A stretch of DNA of 40,428 bases from Clostridia bacterium (GCA_017412675.1 JAFPWV010000130.1:1-40428); one strand, 5' to 3'; shown: positions 8,012 through 16,991, numbered from the stretch's first letter. A program made the numbers and translations. Notes: generated from the sequence alone by a model not told the origin.

Positions 8012-8043
8012 GAAAAAGCCTCATGCCGCAAGGACACAAGGCT
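8012..8043 (-). terminator. Terminator of the guaA-like gene
   Basis: On the minus strand, about 65 nt after the stop codon, AGCCT and AGGCT (8039-8043 and 8017-8021) can pair around a loop that adds a TG/CA extension. TTTTT (8013-8017) follows. A modest but typical intrinsic terminator. Confidence 0.6.
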
Positions 8044-8107
8044 CTTCGTTTTCCTATGTTTTTCGAGCAGTCAGACGCTGGGCGGGTTTGGCAGAGGATA
8101 CTGCGGA

Positions 8108-9100
8108 TTATTCGAACTCAATCGTCCCGATCGGTTTGGGTGTCATGTCATACAGGACGCGGCACACACCGGGGACTTCGGCGAGGATGCGGGCGGTGAT
8201 CTTCTCGAGGATGGTCCAGTCGATCTGGGGGACCGTCGCGCTCATGGCGTCCACCGTGTTGACCGCGCGGAGGATGACCGGCCAGTCAAAGCGGCGCTTT
8301 CCGTTCTCCACGCCGGTCGCTCTCATGTCCGGAACGACGGCGAAATACTGCCAGATCGGAGCGACGACGCCGGCTGCGATCGCGCAGTCAAGCTCTTCGC
8401 GCACGATGGCGTCCGCTTCTCTCAGCGCGGCGAGACGGTCGCGGGTGATCGCACCGAGGCAGCGCACGCCGAGTCCGGGACCCGGGAACGGCTGACGGTA
8501 GACCATGCCGTCCGGCAGACCGAGCGCCTTGCCGACGACGCGGACTTCGTCCTTGAAGAGGAGCTTCACGGGCTCGACCAGCTCGAAATCGTACTTCTCC
8601 GGCAGACCGCCGACGTTGTGATGCGCCTTCACGCCGTCCTTCGATTCGAGGATGTCGGGGTAGATCGTGCCCTGACCGAGGAAGCGGATCCCTTCGAGCT
8701 TCGCCGCTTCTTCCGCAAAGACGTCGATGAATTCCTTGCCGATGATCTTGCGCTTGGTCTCGGGATCGGACACCCCCGCCAGCTTGTCGAGGAAGCGGTC
8801 GGTCGCGTCGATGTAGATGAGGTTCGCGCCGAGCTGATTCCGGAAGACCTCGATGACCTGCTCGCTCTCGCCCTTGCGCATGAGGCCGTGATTGACGTGG
8901 ACACAGGTGAGCTGCTTCCCCACCGCCTTGATGAGGAGCGCCGCGACGACGGAAGAATCGACGCCGCCGGAGAGTGCGAGGAGGACCTTCTGGTCGCCGA
9001 TCTGCTCCCGCAGTTCGGTGATCTGTTCGCGGATGAACGCTTCCGCGAGCGCGGGCGTGGTGATGCGCTGCATGGATTCGGGACGGATATTGCCGGTCAT
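8108..9100 (-). CDS. Standalone GMP synthase ATP-pyrophosphatase (GuaAb-type)
   Basis: A 330-residue protein homologous to the synthetase half of GMP synthase without any amidotransferase domain. It has the PP-loop SGGVDSS at 44-50, [47 protein letters not shown] and a C-terminus ending KPIGTIEFE, as in the dimerisation domain. It should adenylate XMP and use ammonia, either free or from a separate glutaminase; archaea split the enzyme in this way. No separate GATase gene is in the window, while a complete two-domain guaA lies at 667-2196. The start at 9100 has GGAGG six bases upstream. It has its own promoter and terminator, so it is a separate unit from purA. Confidence 0.9.
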   Translation of the reverse strand: MTGNIRPESMQRITTPALAEAFIREQITELREQIGDQKVLLALSGGVDSSVVAALLIKAVGKQLTCVHVNHGLMRKGESEQVIEVFRNQLGANLIYIDATDRFLDKLAGVSDPETKRKIIGKEFIDVFAEEAAKLEGIRFLGQGTIYPDILESKDGVKAHHNVGGLPEKYDFELVEPVKLLFKDEVRVVGKALGLPDGMVYRQPFPGPGLGVRCLGAITRDRLAALREADAIVREELDCAIAAGVVAPIWQYFAVVPDMRATGVENGKRRFDWPVILRAVNTVDAMSATVPQIDWTILEKITARILAEVPGVCRVLYDMTPKPIGTIEFE

Positions 9101-9132
9101 AAGCTGCCTCCGATGTGGATTGGATTTGCCCT

Positions 9133-9162
9133 ATTATAGCACACATCCGCACGGCCATGCAA
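9133..9162 (-). promoter_or_regulatory. Promoter of the standalone guaA-like gene
   Basis: TTGCAT (9157-9162) and TATAAT (9133-9138) are separated by 18 bp. TG one base before the -10 gives an extended -10 (TGCTATAAT). The predicted transcript starts about 25-30 nt before the start codon, leaving room only for the ribosome site and no riboswitch. Confidence 0.75.
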
Positions 9163-9235
9163 GCGTATTTTTCAACAAAATTCCCGTTTTCCCGCGAAAA
9201 AATGCTGTACGGCCTTCGTTCCCCGCCGGACCCGT

Positions 9236-9745
9236 TCAGAACCGGCCGTTCGCCGCCATGACGAGGAGGAGCATCCCGCAGAACAGGACCTCGCACACCG
9301 TACCGAGCGCGTTGAGCACGGTGAGCGCGCGTTTTTTGAAAAGCAGATGCAACAGGCCATAGAACAAGATCCCCGCGAGCGTCCCGGCGGTATTCAGGAT
9401 CACGTCGGTGACGTCCGCCGCACCGATTGCAAACGCGTATTGCAGGACTTCGAACATCACGCTCACGCCAAGCCCGATCAGGGGGATCCACCGGCGTTTT
9501 CCGGTCGGCAATAGGGCTGCGAGATACGCCCCGAGCGGGATGAAAACGATCAGGTTCAGCGCCATTTCCTCGAGCGCCTGCCGCAGCTCGATCTTCCGCG
9601 GCGCAAAGGGGATCCACTCCACCGAACGAACGGTTTTGAGCGGTCCCGCGCCCGGCAGGTGAAACTTGAAAAGGATCACCCACACGAGCCACGCGAGATA
9701 GAAGGCGAACACCGTCCACGTCCAGATTTTCATTCGTTTTGTCAT
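9236..9745 (-). CDS. VanZ family membrane protein
   Basis: A 169-residue polytopic membrane protein with hydrophobic segments at about 9-28, 62-80, 86-105, 115-136 and 144-163. Family motifs are NLIVFIPLGAYL (64-75), EVLQYAF (99-105) and ADVTDVILNTAGTLAG (110-125). VanZ proteins are associated with low-level teicoplanin resistance in the vanA cluster, but most chromosomal members have no assigned function. The start at 9745 is supported by GGAGG eight bases upstream and a Lys/Arg-rich N-terminus. It has its own promoter and is divergent from the clostripain-like gene. No van resistance genes are nearby. Confidence 0.9.
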   Translation of the reverse strand: MTKRMKIWTWTVFAFYLAWLVWVILFKFHLPGAGPLKTVRSVEWIPFAPRKIELRQALEEMALNLIVFIPLGAYLAALLPTGKRRWIPLIGLGVSVMFEVLQYAFAIGAADVTDVILNTAGTLAGILFYGLLHLLFKKRALTVLNALGTVCEVLFCGMLLLVMAANGRF

Positions 9746-9775
9746 GATAAACTCCTCCCGGCTTCCGTTTGCTTC

Positions 9776-9804
9776 ATGATAACACGGATCCGCCGCAAAG
9801 TCAA
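9776..9804 (-). promoter_or_regulatory. Promoter of the vanZ-family gene
   Basis: TTGACT (9799-9804) and TATCAT (9776-9781) are 17 bp apart on the minus strand. The -10 lies 31 bp upstream of the start codon. It is back to back with the promoter at 9889-9917. Confidence 0.6.
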
Positions 9805-9888
9805 ATGAAGATTTTATGAAGAAGCGGCGGCGGTTTTCGCATATTTTCGGAATAATCTGAAAATTCTTACCAAGATCCCGCGCGTCTC

Positions 9889-9917
9889 TTGCATTCCCCG
9901 GAAAAATCATGTATAAT
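9889..9917 (+). promoter_or_regulatory. Promoter of the clostripain-family gene
   Basis: TTGCAT (9889-9894) and TATAAT (9912-9917) are 17 bp apart. Transcription would begin near 9924, about 30 nt before the start codon. This argues against the in-frame ATG at 9909, which lies inside the promoter. Confidence 0.78.
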
Positions 9918-9953
9918 GGGGGCAGACAAAATCTCAGAGAAAAGGTGGGCAGC

Positions 9954-12527
9954 ATGGCAGAAAACAACAACAATAACAACAAAGCACCCCGCGGCCGGCA
10001 GCAGAACATCACCGGTCAGGGAAAAGACGTCTACAAGCGCGGCGACGGACTCGGCACGGGTCCCGTCGGCAACGCGGGCGGCTATCAGAACAGACCCGGC
10101 ACCTCCGGTTCGCCCCGTCCGGCGGAAGGCGGAACGCGCGCGGGCGGCGGCAAGGGGAGTCTCCTCCTCATCGCCGTGGTCGTGATCGCGCTCATCTTCG
10201 GGGGCAGCAAGCTCTTCGGAGGCGGCGGTTCCGAGAAGCCCTCGATGACCTCCTCCCTCCTCTCGCAGATGATCTCCTCCCAGTCCGCTTCCTCCGGGAT
10301 CAGCGCGAACTCCTTCGGATCGCTCTCCTCCCTCATGGGCACGATGCCGTCCGCGAACTTCTCCGGCACGTCGTCCTCCTCCGGCTGGTCGCAGTCCGCG
10401 AATACGGGCAAGCTCGACACCTCCGTCGCGTCCGGCACCCGTTCGAGATACACGACGATCAAGGGCAACGGTCAGGACACCGTCACCTTCATGATCTTCA
10501 TGTGCGGCACCGACCTCGAATCGAAGAACAAGATGGCGACCTCGGACCTCATCGAGATGACCAAGGCGAACCTCTCCGACAAGATCAACATCCTCGTCTA
10601 CACCGGCGGATGCAAGAAGTGGCAGAACTCGATCATCTCCTCGTCGGTCAACCAGGTCTACAAGGTCGAAAAGGGCGGCCTCTCCTGCCTCGTGAAGGAT
10701 GACGGCGCCAAGTCCATGACCGACCCGAAGACCCTCTCCGCGTTCATCAAGTGGAGCGCGCAGAACTTCCCGGCAAACCGCTACGAGCTGATCTTCTGGG
10801 ACCACGGCGGAGGATCGATCTCCGGCTACGGCTACGACGAGAAGAACGCGAGCAAGGGCTCGATGAACCTCACCGGCATCAACTGGGCGCTCAACGACGC
10901 GGGCGTGAAGTTTGACTTCATCGGCTTCGACGCCTGCCTGATGGCGACAGCCGAGACTGCGCTCATGCTCTCCGACTACGCGGACTATCTCGTCGCGTCC
11001 GAGGAGACCGAGCCCGGCACCGGCTGGTACTACACCAACTGGCTCACCAATCTCTCGAAGGACACCTCCCTCCCGACGACGACCCTCGGCAAGATGATCG
11101 TGGACGACTTCGTGGACGTCAGCGCGCAGCAATGCCCCGGACAGAAGACCACCCTGTCCCTCATCGACCTCGCGGAGCTCGAAAAGACCCTGCCCTCCGA
11201 GCTGAAGGAATTCGCGCAGAGCACCCTGTCCCTCATCCAGAACAACGAATACCAGACCGTTTCCGACGCACGGAGCGGCGCGCGCGAATTTGCGACCTCC
11301 TCGAAGATCGACCAGATCGACCTCGTGCACCTCGCCCTGAATCTCGGCACGCCCGAGGCGAAGGACATGGCGAACGCCATCCTCGGCGCGGTCAAGTACA
11401 ACCGCACGTCCTCGAACATGACGAACGCCTACGGCCTCTCGATCTACTTCCCGTACCGCAAGACCTCCACGGTCTCGAACGCGGCGAAGATCAACGATGC
11501 CATCGACTTTGACGCCGACTACACTCGCTGCATCGAGGCGTTCGCGTCCATGCAGGTGGGCGGCCAGGCGGTCTCCCAGGGCACCGGCTCGGCGCTCCCG
11601 TCCCTGCTCGGCTCCCTCGGCGGCGCGGCGACCTCCCAGTCCTCCTCGGCCTCCGCAATGTCCTCCGACATGATCTCCTCGATCCTCGGCGCGATGCTCG
11701 GCGGTTCCATGCCGTCCTCCGGCGGTCTCTCCTCCTCGAGCATGACCTCCGCGATGCTCGGCAGCTTCTTCGGCCGCTCGATCGACATGGAAGCGCAGAC
11801 CTCCTACCTCGCGGACAACCGCTTCGACGCGAACCTCGTATGGGTGAACGGCTCGGACGGCTATCCCGAAATGCAGCTCGATGATGCGCAATGGTCCCTC
11901 GTGCAGAACCTCCTTCTGAACGTATGGTATGACGACGGCGAGGGCTTCATCGATCTCGGTCTCGACAACGTCTACGGCTTCAAGGACAACGGCGCGCTGG
12001 CAGGCGTTTACAGCGGCGCATGGCCGGCCATCAACGGTCAGCCCGTCGCGTACTACTACTGCGACACCGTGGACGACGGCAATGATTACACCATCACCGG
12101 CTATATCCCGGTCCTCATCAACGGCGACCGCGCGGAGATCTATATGAGCTTCACCGACGAGAACCCGAACGGTGAGATCGCGGGCGTGCGCTGGGTCTAT
12201 CCGGATCTCGCGGACGACAGCCTCGTGGCGGCGAAGAGCCTCTCCGACCAGGTGATCTACTCGGACGGCACGAAGACGCTCACGATCGACTTTATCTGCG
12301 ACTACTACACCTACGAAGGCGCATATCAGGACAGCTACAAGCTCGGCGACGCGATCGACGTGAAGGGCACGGCGGCGAAGGACGACAACGGCGAGGACGT
12401 GATGGTCTTCGATCTCGGCAGCGCCCTGACGTTCAGCGACGTCTATATCAACGCGGACCACGCGAGCGCGACCTACCGCTTCACCGACATCTATGGCCAG
12501 CAGTACTGGACGCCCGTGATTCCGTAA
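9954..12527 (+). CDS. Clostripain-family (C11) cysteine peptidase, membrane-anchored
   Basis: An 857-residue protein. The first 68 residues are Asn/Gly-rich and basic, followed by one membrane segment (about 69-84, LLLIAVVVIALIF), a Ser-rich linker (95-165) and a C11 peptidase domain (about 175-505). Catalytic residues are readable as H284 in FWDHGGG and C328 in FDACLMA. A second Ser/Gly/Met-rich stretch (about 540-608) leads to a C-terminal domain rich in Asp and aromatic residues. The topology suggests a type II anchor with the protease outside the cell. The family cleaves after Arg and often self-activates; the substrate here is unknown. The start at 9954 has AAAGGTGG upstream and agrees with the promoter. 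It is monocistronic and closed by a strong terminator. Confidence 0.9.
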   Translation: MAENNNNNNKAPRGRQQNITGQGKDVYKRGDGLGTGPVGNAGGYQNRPGTSGSPRPAEGGTRAGGGKGSLLLIAVVVIALIFGGSKLFGGGGSEKPSMTSSLLSQMISSQSASSGISANSFGSLSSLMGTMPSANFSGTSSSSGWSQSANTGKLDTSVASGTRSRYTTIKGNGQDTVTFMIFMCGTDLESKNKMATSDLIEMTKANLSDKINILVYTGGCKKWQNSIISSSVNQVYKVEKGGLSCLVKDDGAKSMTDPKTLSAFIKWSAQNFPANRYELIFWDHGGGSISGYGYDEKNASKGSMNLTGINWALNDAGVKFDFIGFDACLMATAETALMLSDYADYLVASEETEPGTGWYYTNWLTNLSKDTSLPTTTLGKMIVDDFVDVSAQQCPGQKTTLSLIDLAELEKTLPSELKEFAQSTLSLIQNNEYQTVSDARSGAREFATSSKIDQIDLVHLALNLGTPEAKDMANAILGAVKYNRTSSNMTNAYGLSIYFPYRKTSTVSNAAKINDAIDFDADYTRCIEAFASMQVGGQAVSQGTGSALPSLLGSLGGAATSQSSSASAMSSDMISSILGAMLGGSMPSSGGLSSSSMTSAMLGSFFGRSIDMEAQTSYLADNRFDANLVWVNGSDGYPEMQLDDAQWSLVQNLLLNVWYDDGEGFIDLGLDNVYGFKDNGALAGVYSGAWPAINGQPVAYYYCDTVDDGNDYTITGYIPVLINGDRAEIYMSFTDENPNGEIAGVRWVYPDLADDSLVAAKSLSDQVIYSDGTKTLTIDFICDYYTYEGAYQDSYKLGDAIDVKGTAAKDDNGEDVMVFDLGSALTFSDVYINADHASATYRFTDIYGQQYWTPVIP

Positions 12528-12550
12528 ACCCCGGCAGAATAAAGCAAGCG

Positions 12551-12585
12551 AAAGCCCCTTTCCCGATATTGGGAGAGGGGCTTTT
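12551..12585. terminator. Bidirectional terminator between convergent units
   Basis: AAAGCCCCTTTCCC pairs with GGGAGAGGGGCTTT around GATATT, with T-rich ends on both strands. It closes the clostripain-like gene (plus) and the BlaI operon remnant (minus). Confidence 0.9.
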
Positions 12586-12603
12586 GACGTGTGAGAGGAA
12601 GGT

Positions 12604-13420
12604 TCAGTGCCTCTCCGCCAGCCAGATCGACACCCTTGACTGGATCTTCTTCGCGCAGTCCTCGGGGGTACCGATGCCGGCAAGGTATGCGGAGAGCTCT
12701 TCGTGAAGGATCCCCTTCACGTCCGTCCTCCAGACCTCGAGAAGCGGTCTCCCGAGGGAGTCGAGGATCGCTTCCATCTTCGCGGCGTCCGCGGGCGTGT
12801 AGTCCGACACGATCCCCGGGTAAGGATCCGTCGAAGACAAAGACCCTGTAATTCGACGCAAGGTACAAAAGCCCGTTTCCATCGAACGCCATGGACCAGA
12901 CAATATCGTCCGCGCCGAAATACGGGCTCAGAGATTCGCTGACCTGCACCTCCCCGTCCGACGTGCGCGCGCGGATCAGGAGGATGTCAAGGGAGCCTTC
13001 CGGCCAGCGCTGCACCCCGGCGACAAGCTCCCCGTCCCGGATCATCCCGGGCATGACCGCGCCGTCCGGAAGCGCCAGCGGGATCCGGGTGAGGACCTCC
13101 GTGCGGCTGCTCTGCACGAGGGACCATTCCCGGCGGACCGTGCTGTTCCCTTCCGCATCTTTTTCGCGGATATAGCGCACGGACACATACCACAGGGTTT
13201 CTCCGTCCCATTCCGGATAGACAAAGCGCTCCATGTTCTCTCCCTCCGGCACGGGAAAACCCTCGCCCTGATATATATTGCTCAGAATCCGGGGGCTCGT
13301 CTCTTCGGTTTGGGACACAGATCCGCCGTTTTCGGGAACGGCGTCCGCCTTCCTGCACGAGCCGAGGGACAGGCACAGGAAGGCGAGCAGGATCCAGAGG
13401 ATCGTATTTCTTTTCATCAT
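12604..13420 (-). pseudogene. Broken solute-binding-type lipoprotein (internal deletion plus frameshift)
   Basis: The frame opening at 13420 gives a lipoprotein signal (lipobox LSLGSC, Cys22) and about 190 residues of beta-strand-rich, propeller-like sequence ending near NYRVFVFDG. Around 12811-12835 the reading frame must change to continue as SDYTPADAAKMEAILDS and then DCAKKIQSRVSIWLAERH to the stop at 12604. That C-terminal segment is the helix typical of the end of extracellular solute-binding lipoproteins. The middle of such a protein, several hundred residues, is absent. I infer an internal deletion that shifted the frame; the in-frame continuation runs into unrelated Arg-rich sequence. 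It starts 4 bp after the M56-M23 gene, so it was probably the third gene of the BlaI operon. A sequencing error alone cannot explain the missing middle. Confidence 0.75.
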
Positions 13421-13424
13421 TCCC

Positions 13425-16400
13425 TTACGTTTCCATCATCCCCGGCAAAAATCCGCGGGGATCGCGGGCCGCGCCGTCGAACAGGACCTCAAAGTGCAGG
13501 CAGTTCTCATACACCGATCCGGTGAGGCCGACCGTCCCGATGGGCTGGCCCGCTTCCACGGTGTCGCCGGCTGTGACCAGGCATTCATCGAGGTGCGCGT
13601 AAAGCGTCGCAAGATTGCCGCCGTGGTCGATCACGACGTAGTTGCCGTATGAAGCGTGGTAGCCGCTGATCTCGACCTCCCCGTCCGTGTACGCGAGGAC
13701 GTCCGTCCCCCTGTCACAGCCAAAGTCGATGCCGAAGTGGTACTCGTCCATTCCATAACGCCTGCACCAGCCGAATTCGCACGCGACGGACCATTCGGTC
13801 CCCTCCGGCAGCGGGAAGACGACGTCCCGGTCTGCGAAATCGTTCGGCTCCCGCCCCGCCTGTCTCTCTGCGAGCAGCGTGCCGACGGAGACGCCGAAGC
13901 TCCCGGAAGGATCGGAGAAAAGCTCCGTCGTGCGTCCGCCGTATCGGGCTTCGACGACCGGGAGCGCATGGAACAATTCATGTGAGTAAAGAACGCTGTC
14001 GATCGTGACCTTGATCCGGAATTCCGGGTAACGTCCGTTGGGATTCGTCCCGGTTTTGCCGATGACGCTGCCCTTCGCAACCGGGTCGCCGACCGCCGCG
14101 TACCGTTCGGAGAGGAACTGATAGACCGAGCTGGTGCCGTCGACATGACGGATCAGGATCTGACCGCCGACGCTGCCGTCGTCTTCGCTCTGCTCCACAA
14201 CGCCGTCCCGCACCGCCAGAACGGGAGTCCCGGCGTTGACATCATACGTCTGGAAGTATTCGGAATTTTTATCGATATCGATTGCAACCGTTCCTCCCTG
14301 CGCGCTGGGATCGAAAGTATAACCGGCCGGCAGCGGACAAACCATATTCTCTTTGACGAAGGCGAGATCGGCGGCGACGGCGTCGGGATCGCGGTCGTCA
14401 TACGGGCGGCCCTGGAGATCGACAAGATCGTTCGGTCCCCTTTCGTATAATTCGCTTTGACCCTTCCAGTTGTCGTTTCCCCATCCCCACGCCCCGGTCC
14501 AGTTGTCGTTTTCCCATCCCCACGCCCCGGCCGAAGCGTCGGAGGAGTCTGTTACCGACGGATCGGCGGGGGTGGGAGTCATGGGCTCATCTTCGGCTGC
14601 GGCGAGCTTCGCGGCATATTCGTTCAGCACCGCGTTGGCCGCGGCAAGCGCCGCTTCGGCTTCCGCCTTCTTCTGTTCGAGCTTTTCGCGCAGCTTCAGG
14701 ACCTTTTCGGGATTCTGGCCCTCGAGGGCTTTGAGCTGCTCTTCGCACGCCTCCTTCACCCGCCGGTATTCTGCCATCTCCTGCTCGGCATTCTGCATCG
14801 CTTCTGTCAGCTGCGTTTGCAGCCACATTTGCTTCGCTGTTCTGGCAGCAGCTTCTTCGGCAGCTCGCCGGGCTTCTTCTTCGGCAGCTCGCCGGGCTTC
14901 TTCTTCGGCGGCGCGCGCGATTTCTTCATTCACGGCGTTGATCCACGCCAGCGTCCTTTCCTCCTGAGTCTGCGCTGCTTCGGCTTCTGCCGCTTCACGT
15001 GCTGCTTCTTCCGCCAGACGTGCCGCTGCTTCCGCCAGACGGCGCGCTTCTTCGGCCTCCGCTTTTTTCCGGAGGCAGTCTTCCAGCTCGCCTATCAGAG
15101 CGGATTCTTTCTCATCCGGCCCCGCTTCGGATTCCACTGCCGGCGCGGGCAGATTCACAAACGTGACCGATCCGCCGGACACCGACGTGACGCGGCCGAG
15201 GAAATCCTTCGTCTTGACGGGCAGCTCAACCTCGGCGGAAAGTTCCGTGCCGTCCGGGAAGGCCGCCGTGAAGACGCCGTCCGTGAAGGAGGTGTCGATC
15301 CCGCCCTCCGTTTTTTCGACCGTCACGCCGTCGGCAAGCGACCAGCAGACAAGCCGCGCCGCGCGTCCGCTGTCAAAGCGCTCGAACAGCGCGAGACCGG
15401 GAACGTCGGTTTCGTCCTGCTCCGCCGAGAAGAACACGAGCTCATAGTCTCCGAGCTCATCGACCCGGATATTCCCGAGCGTCGTGACGGGACGCCCGAC
15501 GGGATGGATCAGTGAGCGCTGATAGAACCCTGTCTGGACGACCGAAACGCTGCTGAACAGGCTCGGCTTCGGCGCGGCGCTTTTGAGCGAGCAGATCCAG
15601 AAGACCTTTTCCTCTTCGCCGAGCCGCACGGACGCGAGATACACCCGCCCCACGCCGTCACAGGCGATCAGCCAGCCGCCGTCGCCTTCTTCGGCCGGAA
15701 CATAGCGGGCCTCGGTGATGCTGCGGAAACGGACGCCGGTCATCTCACGGACGGATGCAAAGAGGGCGGCGGCCTCCTCCGTGCACGCTTCCGACGCGCC
15801 GAGGGTTTCCCAGCGGTTCCATTCGTTCACATAGAGGCTGAGGGTGCCGTCCCCGGCAAGCTCGACGCCTCCGTAGGTGTCCCGGAGCATGGTTTCCCGC
15901 CCGCCGACGGGATCGTACAGGACCGGTCCGATGAGGTAGCGGGTATTCGGCAGCCGGGGATCCCGCGCCGTCGGACGGACCGCGAAGACCGCCGCCGAGG
16001 AGACGAGGACCAGAAGGGCCGCCAACGAGACCCAGAGCGCTGGCTTGCGGTAGCGCATGACGTTTTTCACGCGGCTCCCGGTCTCCCCCTCCCCGAAGGC
16101 GAGCGAGGTGCCGAGGCTCATGTCCGCCGCCGCAAAGCGGAGCAGCGTTTCGGAATAATCCGCGCGGATGTCCCGCTCCGACGTGCGCATAACGGCCTCG
16201 TCACAGGACATTTCCATATCCTTGCCTGAGAGGCGGAACGCCAGCCAGACAAGGGGATTGAACCAATGGACGAGGAGCGCCGCGAACGCGAAGAGACGCC
16301 AGACGGGATCTCCCCGGCGGATGTGCGTGCGCTCATGGCGGATGACGTAGCTCCGCGCGCGCCCCTTCAGCGAAGACGGCAGAACGATCACGGGCCGGAG

Positions 16401-16991
16401 GACGCCCCAGACGAACGCCGTTTCGACGTGGTCCGCGAGCCAGACGCCCTCCTCGCCCTTCAGAGGTGTCGCGCCGATCATGCGGATCTTCAGCCGCACG
16501 AGCGAGACGGTGTTATAGGTGAAGAGCAGGACGGCTCCCGTGATCCAGACGGCGGCGCCGATGTTCAAAACCGCCTCCCGATCGAGGCGCACCGGTTCGG
16601 CAGCGGCCTCCGGCTCTGTCTCGCGGATCATGTCCCGCGCTTCCGAAACCGATGCGGCCGGAACAGGCACCGCCTCATAAAACGCCCGCTCCGCCGTATA
16701 GGTCTGCCGCGGCACGGCGTACGGCGAATCCTGGGACGGTGGAGCCGTCGGGACACGGATCTCAGCCGGTGACGGCTCCTCTGCGGTCTCTGCGGCCTCT
16801 TCCGGCAGCAAGATCTCGACGGGGATCGCAAACGGGCAGAGCAGACGGAACAGGACCGCGGCCCAGAGGATGTACGAGTAGATTTTCGGCGCCTTTTTCA
16901 GTCCGAGCCGCACGAAGAGGACCAGAAGGACGATCGCGCCGCCGAACAGACTCATGCGGAGGACGCCGGAGAAAACAGAAGTCAGCGGCAT
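13425..16991 (-). CDS. M56 (BlaR1/MecR1-type) sensor peptidase fused to coiled coil and two M23 modules
   Basis: A 1188-residue protein. Residues 1-340 are an M56 membrane metallopeptidase: helices at about 15-35, 41-58, 145-165, 232-252 and 318-338, zinc motif HERTH (219-223), HWFNPLVW, and EMSCDEAV (260-267). Residues 340-620 are a beta-rich region. Residues 632-800 form a Glu/Ala/Arg coiled coil. Two WGWxNDNW repeats (824-842) follow, then a degenerate M23 module (about 883-1000) and a better conserved one (1057-1188) with H1085, D1089, H1133 and H1166. BlaR1 relatives carry a penicillin-binding domain in this position. I infer a wall sensor that cleaves the BlaI-type repressor. It starts 3 bp after the blaI stop. 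The fusion is continuous in one frame, with no stop or frameshift. Confidence 0.88.
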   Translation of the reverse strand: MPLTSVFSGVLRMSLFGGAIVLLVLFVRLGLKKAPKIYSYILWAAVLFRLLCPFAIPVEILLPEEAAETAEEPSPAEIRVPTAPPSQDSPYAVPRQTYTAERAFYEAVPVPAASVSEARDMIRETEPEAAAEPVRLDREAVLNIGAAVWITGAVLLFTYNTVSLVRLKIRMIGATPLKGEEGVWLADHVETAFVWGVLRPVIVLPSSLKGRARSYVIRHERTHIRRGDPVWRLFAFAALLVHWFNPLVWLAFRLSGKDMEMSCDEAVMRTSERDIRADYSETLLRFAAADMSLGTSLAFGEGETGSRVKNVMRYRKPALWVSLAALLVLVSSAAVFAVRPTARDPRLPNTRYLIGPVLYDPVGGRETMLRDTYGGVELAGDGTLSLYVNEWNRWETLGASEACTEEAAALFASVREMTGVRFRSITEARYVPAEEGDGGWLIACDGVGRVYLASVRLGEEEKVFWICSLKSAAPKPSLFSSVSVVQTGFYQRSLIHPVGRPVTTLGNIRVDELGDYELVFFSAEQDETDVPGLALFERFDSGRAARLVCWSLADGVTVEKTEGGIDTSFTDGVFTAAFPDGTELSAEVELPVKTKDFLGRVTSVSGGSVTFVNLPAPAVESEAGPDEKESALIGELEDCLRKKAEAEEARRLAEAAARLAEEAAREAAEAEAAQTQEERTLAWINAVNEEIARAAEEEARRAAEEEARRAAEEAAARTAKQMWLQTQLTEAMQNAEQEMAEYRRVKEACEEQLKALEGQNPEKVLKLREKLEQKKAEAEAALAAANAVLNEYAAKLAAAEDEPMTPTPADPSVTDSSDASAGAWGWENDNWTGAWGWGNDNWKGQSELYERGPNDLVDLQGRPYDDRDPDAVAADLAFVKENMVCPLPAGYTFDPSAQGGTVAIDIDKNSEYFQTYDVNAGTPVLAVRDGVVEQSEDDGSVGGQILIRHVDGTSSVYQFLSERYAAVGDPVAKGSVIGKTGTNPNGRYPEFRIKVTIDSVLYSHELFHALPVVEARYGGRTTELFSDPSGSFGVSVGTLLAERQAGREPNDFADRDVVFPLPEGTEWSVACEFGWCRRYGMDEYHFGIDFGCDRGTDVLAYTDGEVEISGYHASYGNYVVIDHGGNLATLYAHLDECLVTAGDTVEAGQPIGTVGLTGSVYENCLHFEVLFDGAARDPRGFLPGMMET
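14466..14531. repeat. 33-bp tandem duplication encoding WGWxNDNW
   Basis: Two adjacent 33-bp units begin CCAGTTGTCG and differ at only two positions. On the minus strand they encode 11-residue repeats, WGWxNDNW plus TGA, between the coiled coil and the M23 modules. Confidence 0.85.
14861..14908. repeat. 24-bp exact tandem repeat in the coiled-coil region
   Basis: Two identical 24-bp units begin CAGCTCGCCGGG. They encode the 8-residue repeat AEEEARRA in the coiled coil, a likely site of length variation by slippage. Confidence 0.85.

Noticed and set aside
9236..9745. Glycopeptide-resistance locus because of VanZ
   Set aside because: No vanHAX, vanRS or vanY genes are nearby; VanZ-family proteins are common in Firmicutes chromosomes.
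9867..12683. A 938-codon open frame antisense to the clostripain-family gene
   Set aside because: It is a GC-driven shadow: its peptide is a low-complexity run of Arg, Val, Gly and Asp with no motif, and the plus-strand frame has catalytic motifs, promoter and terminator.
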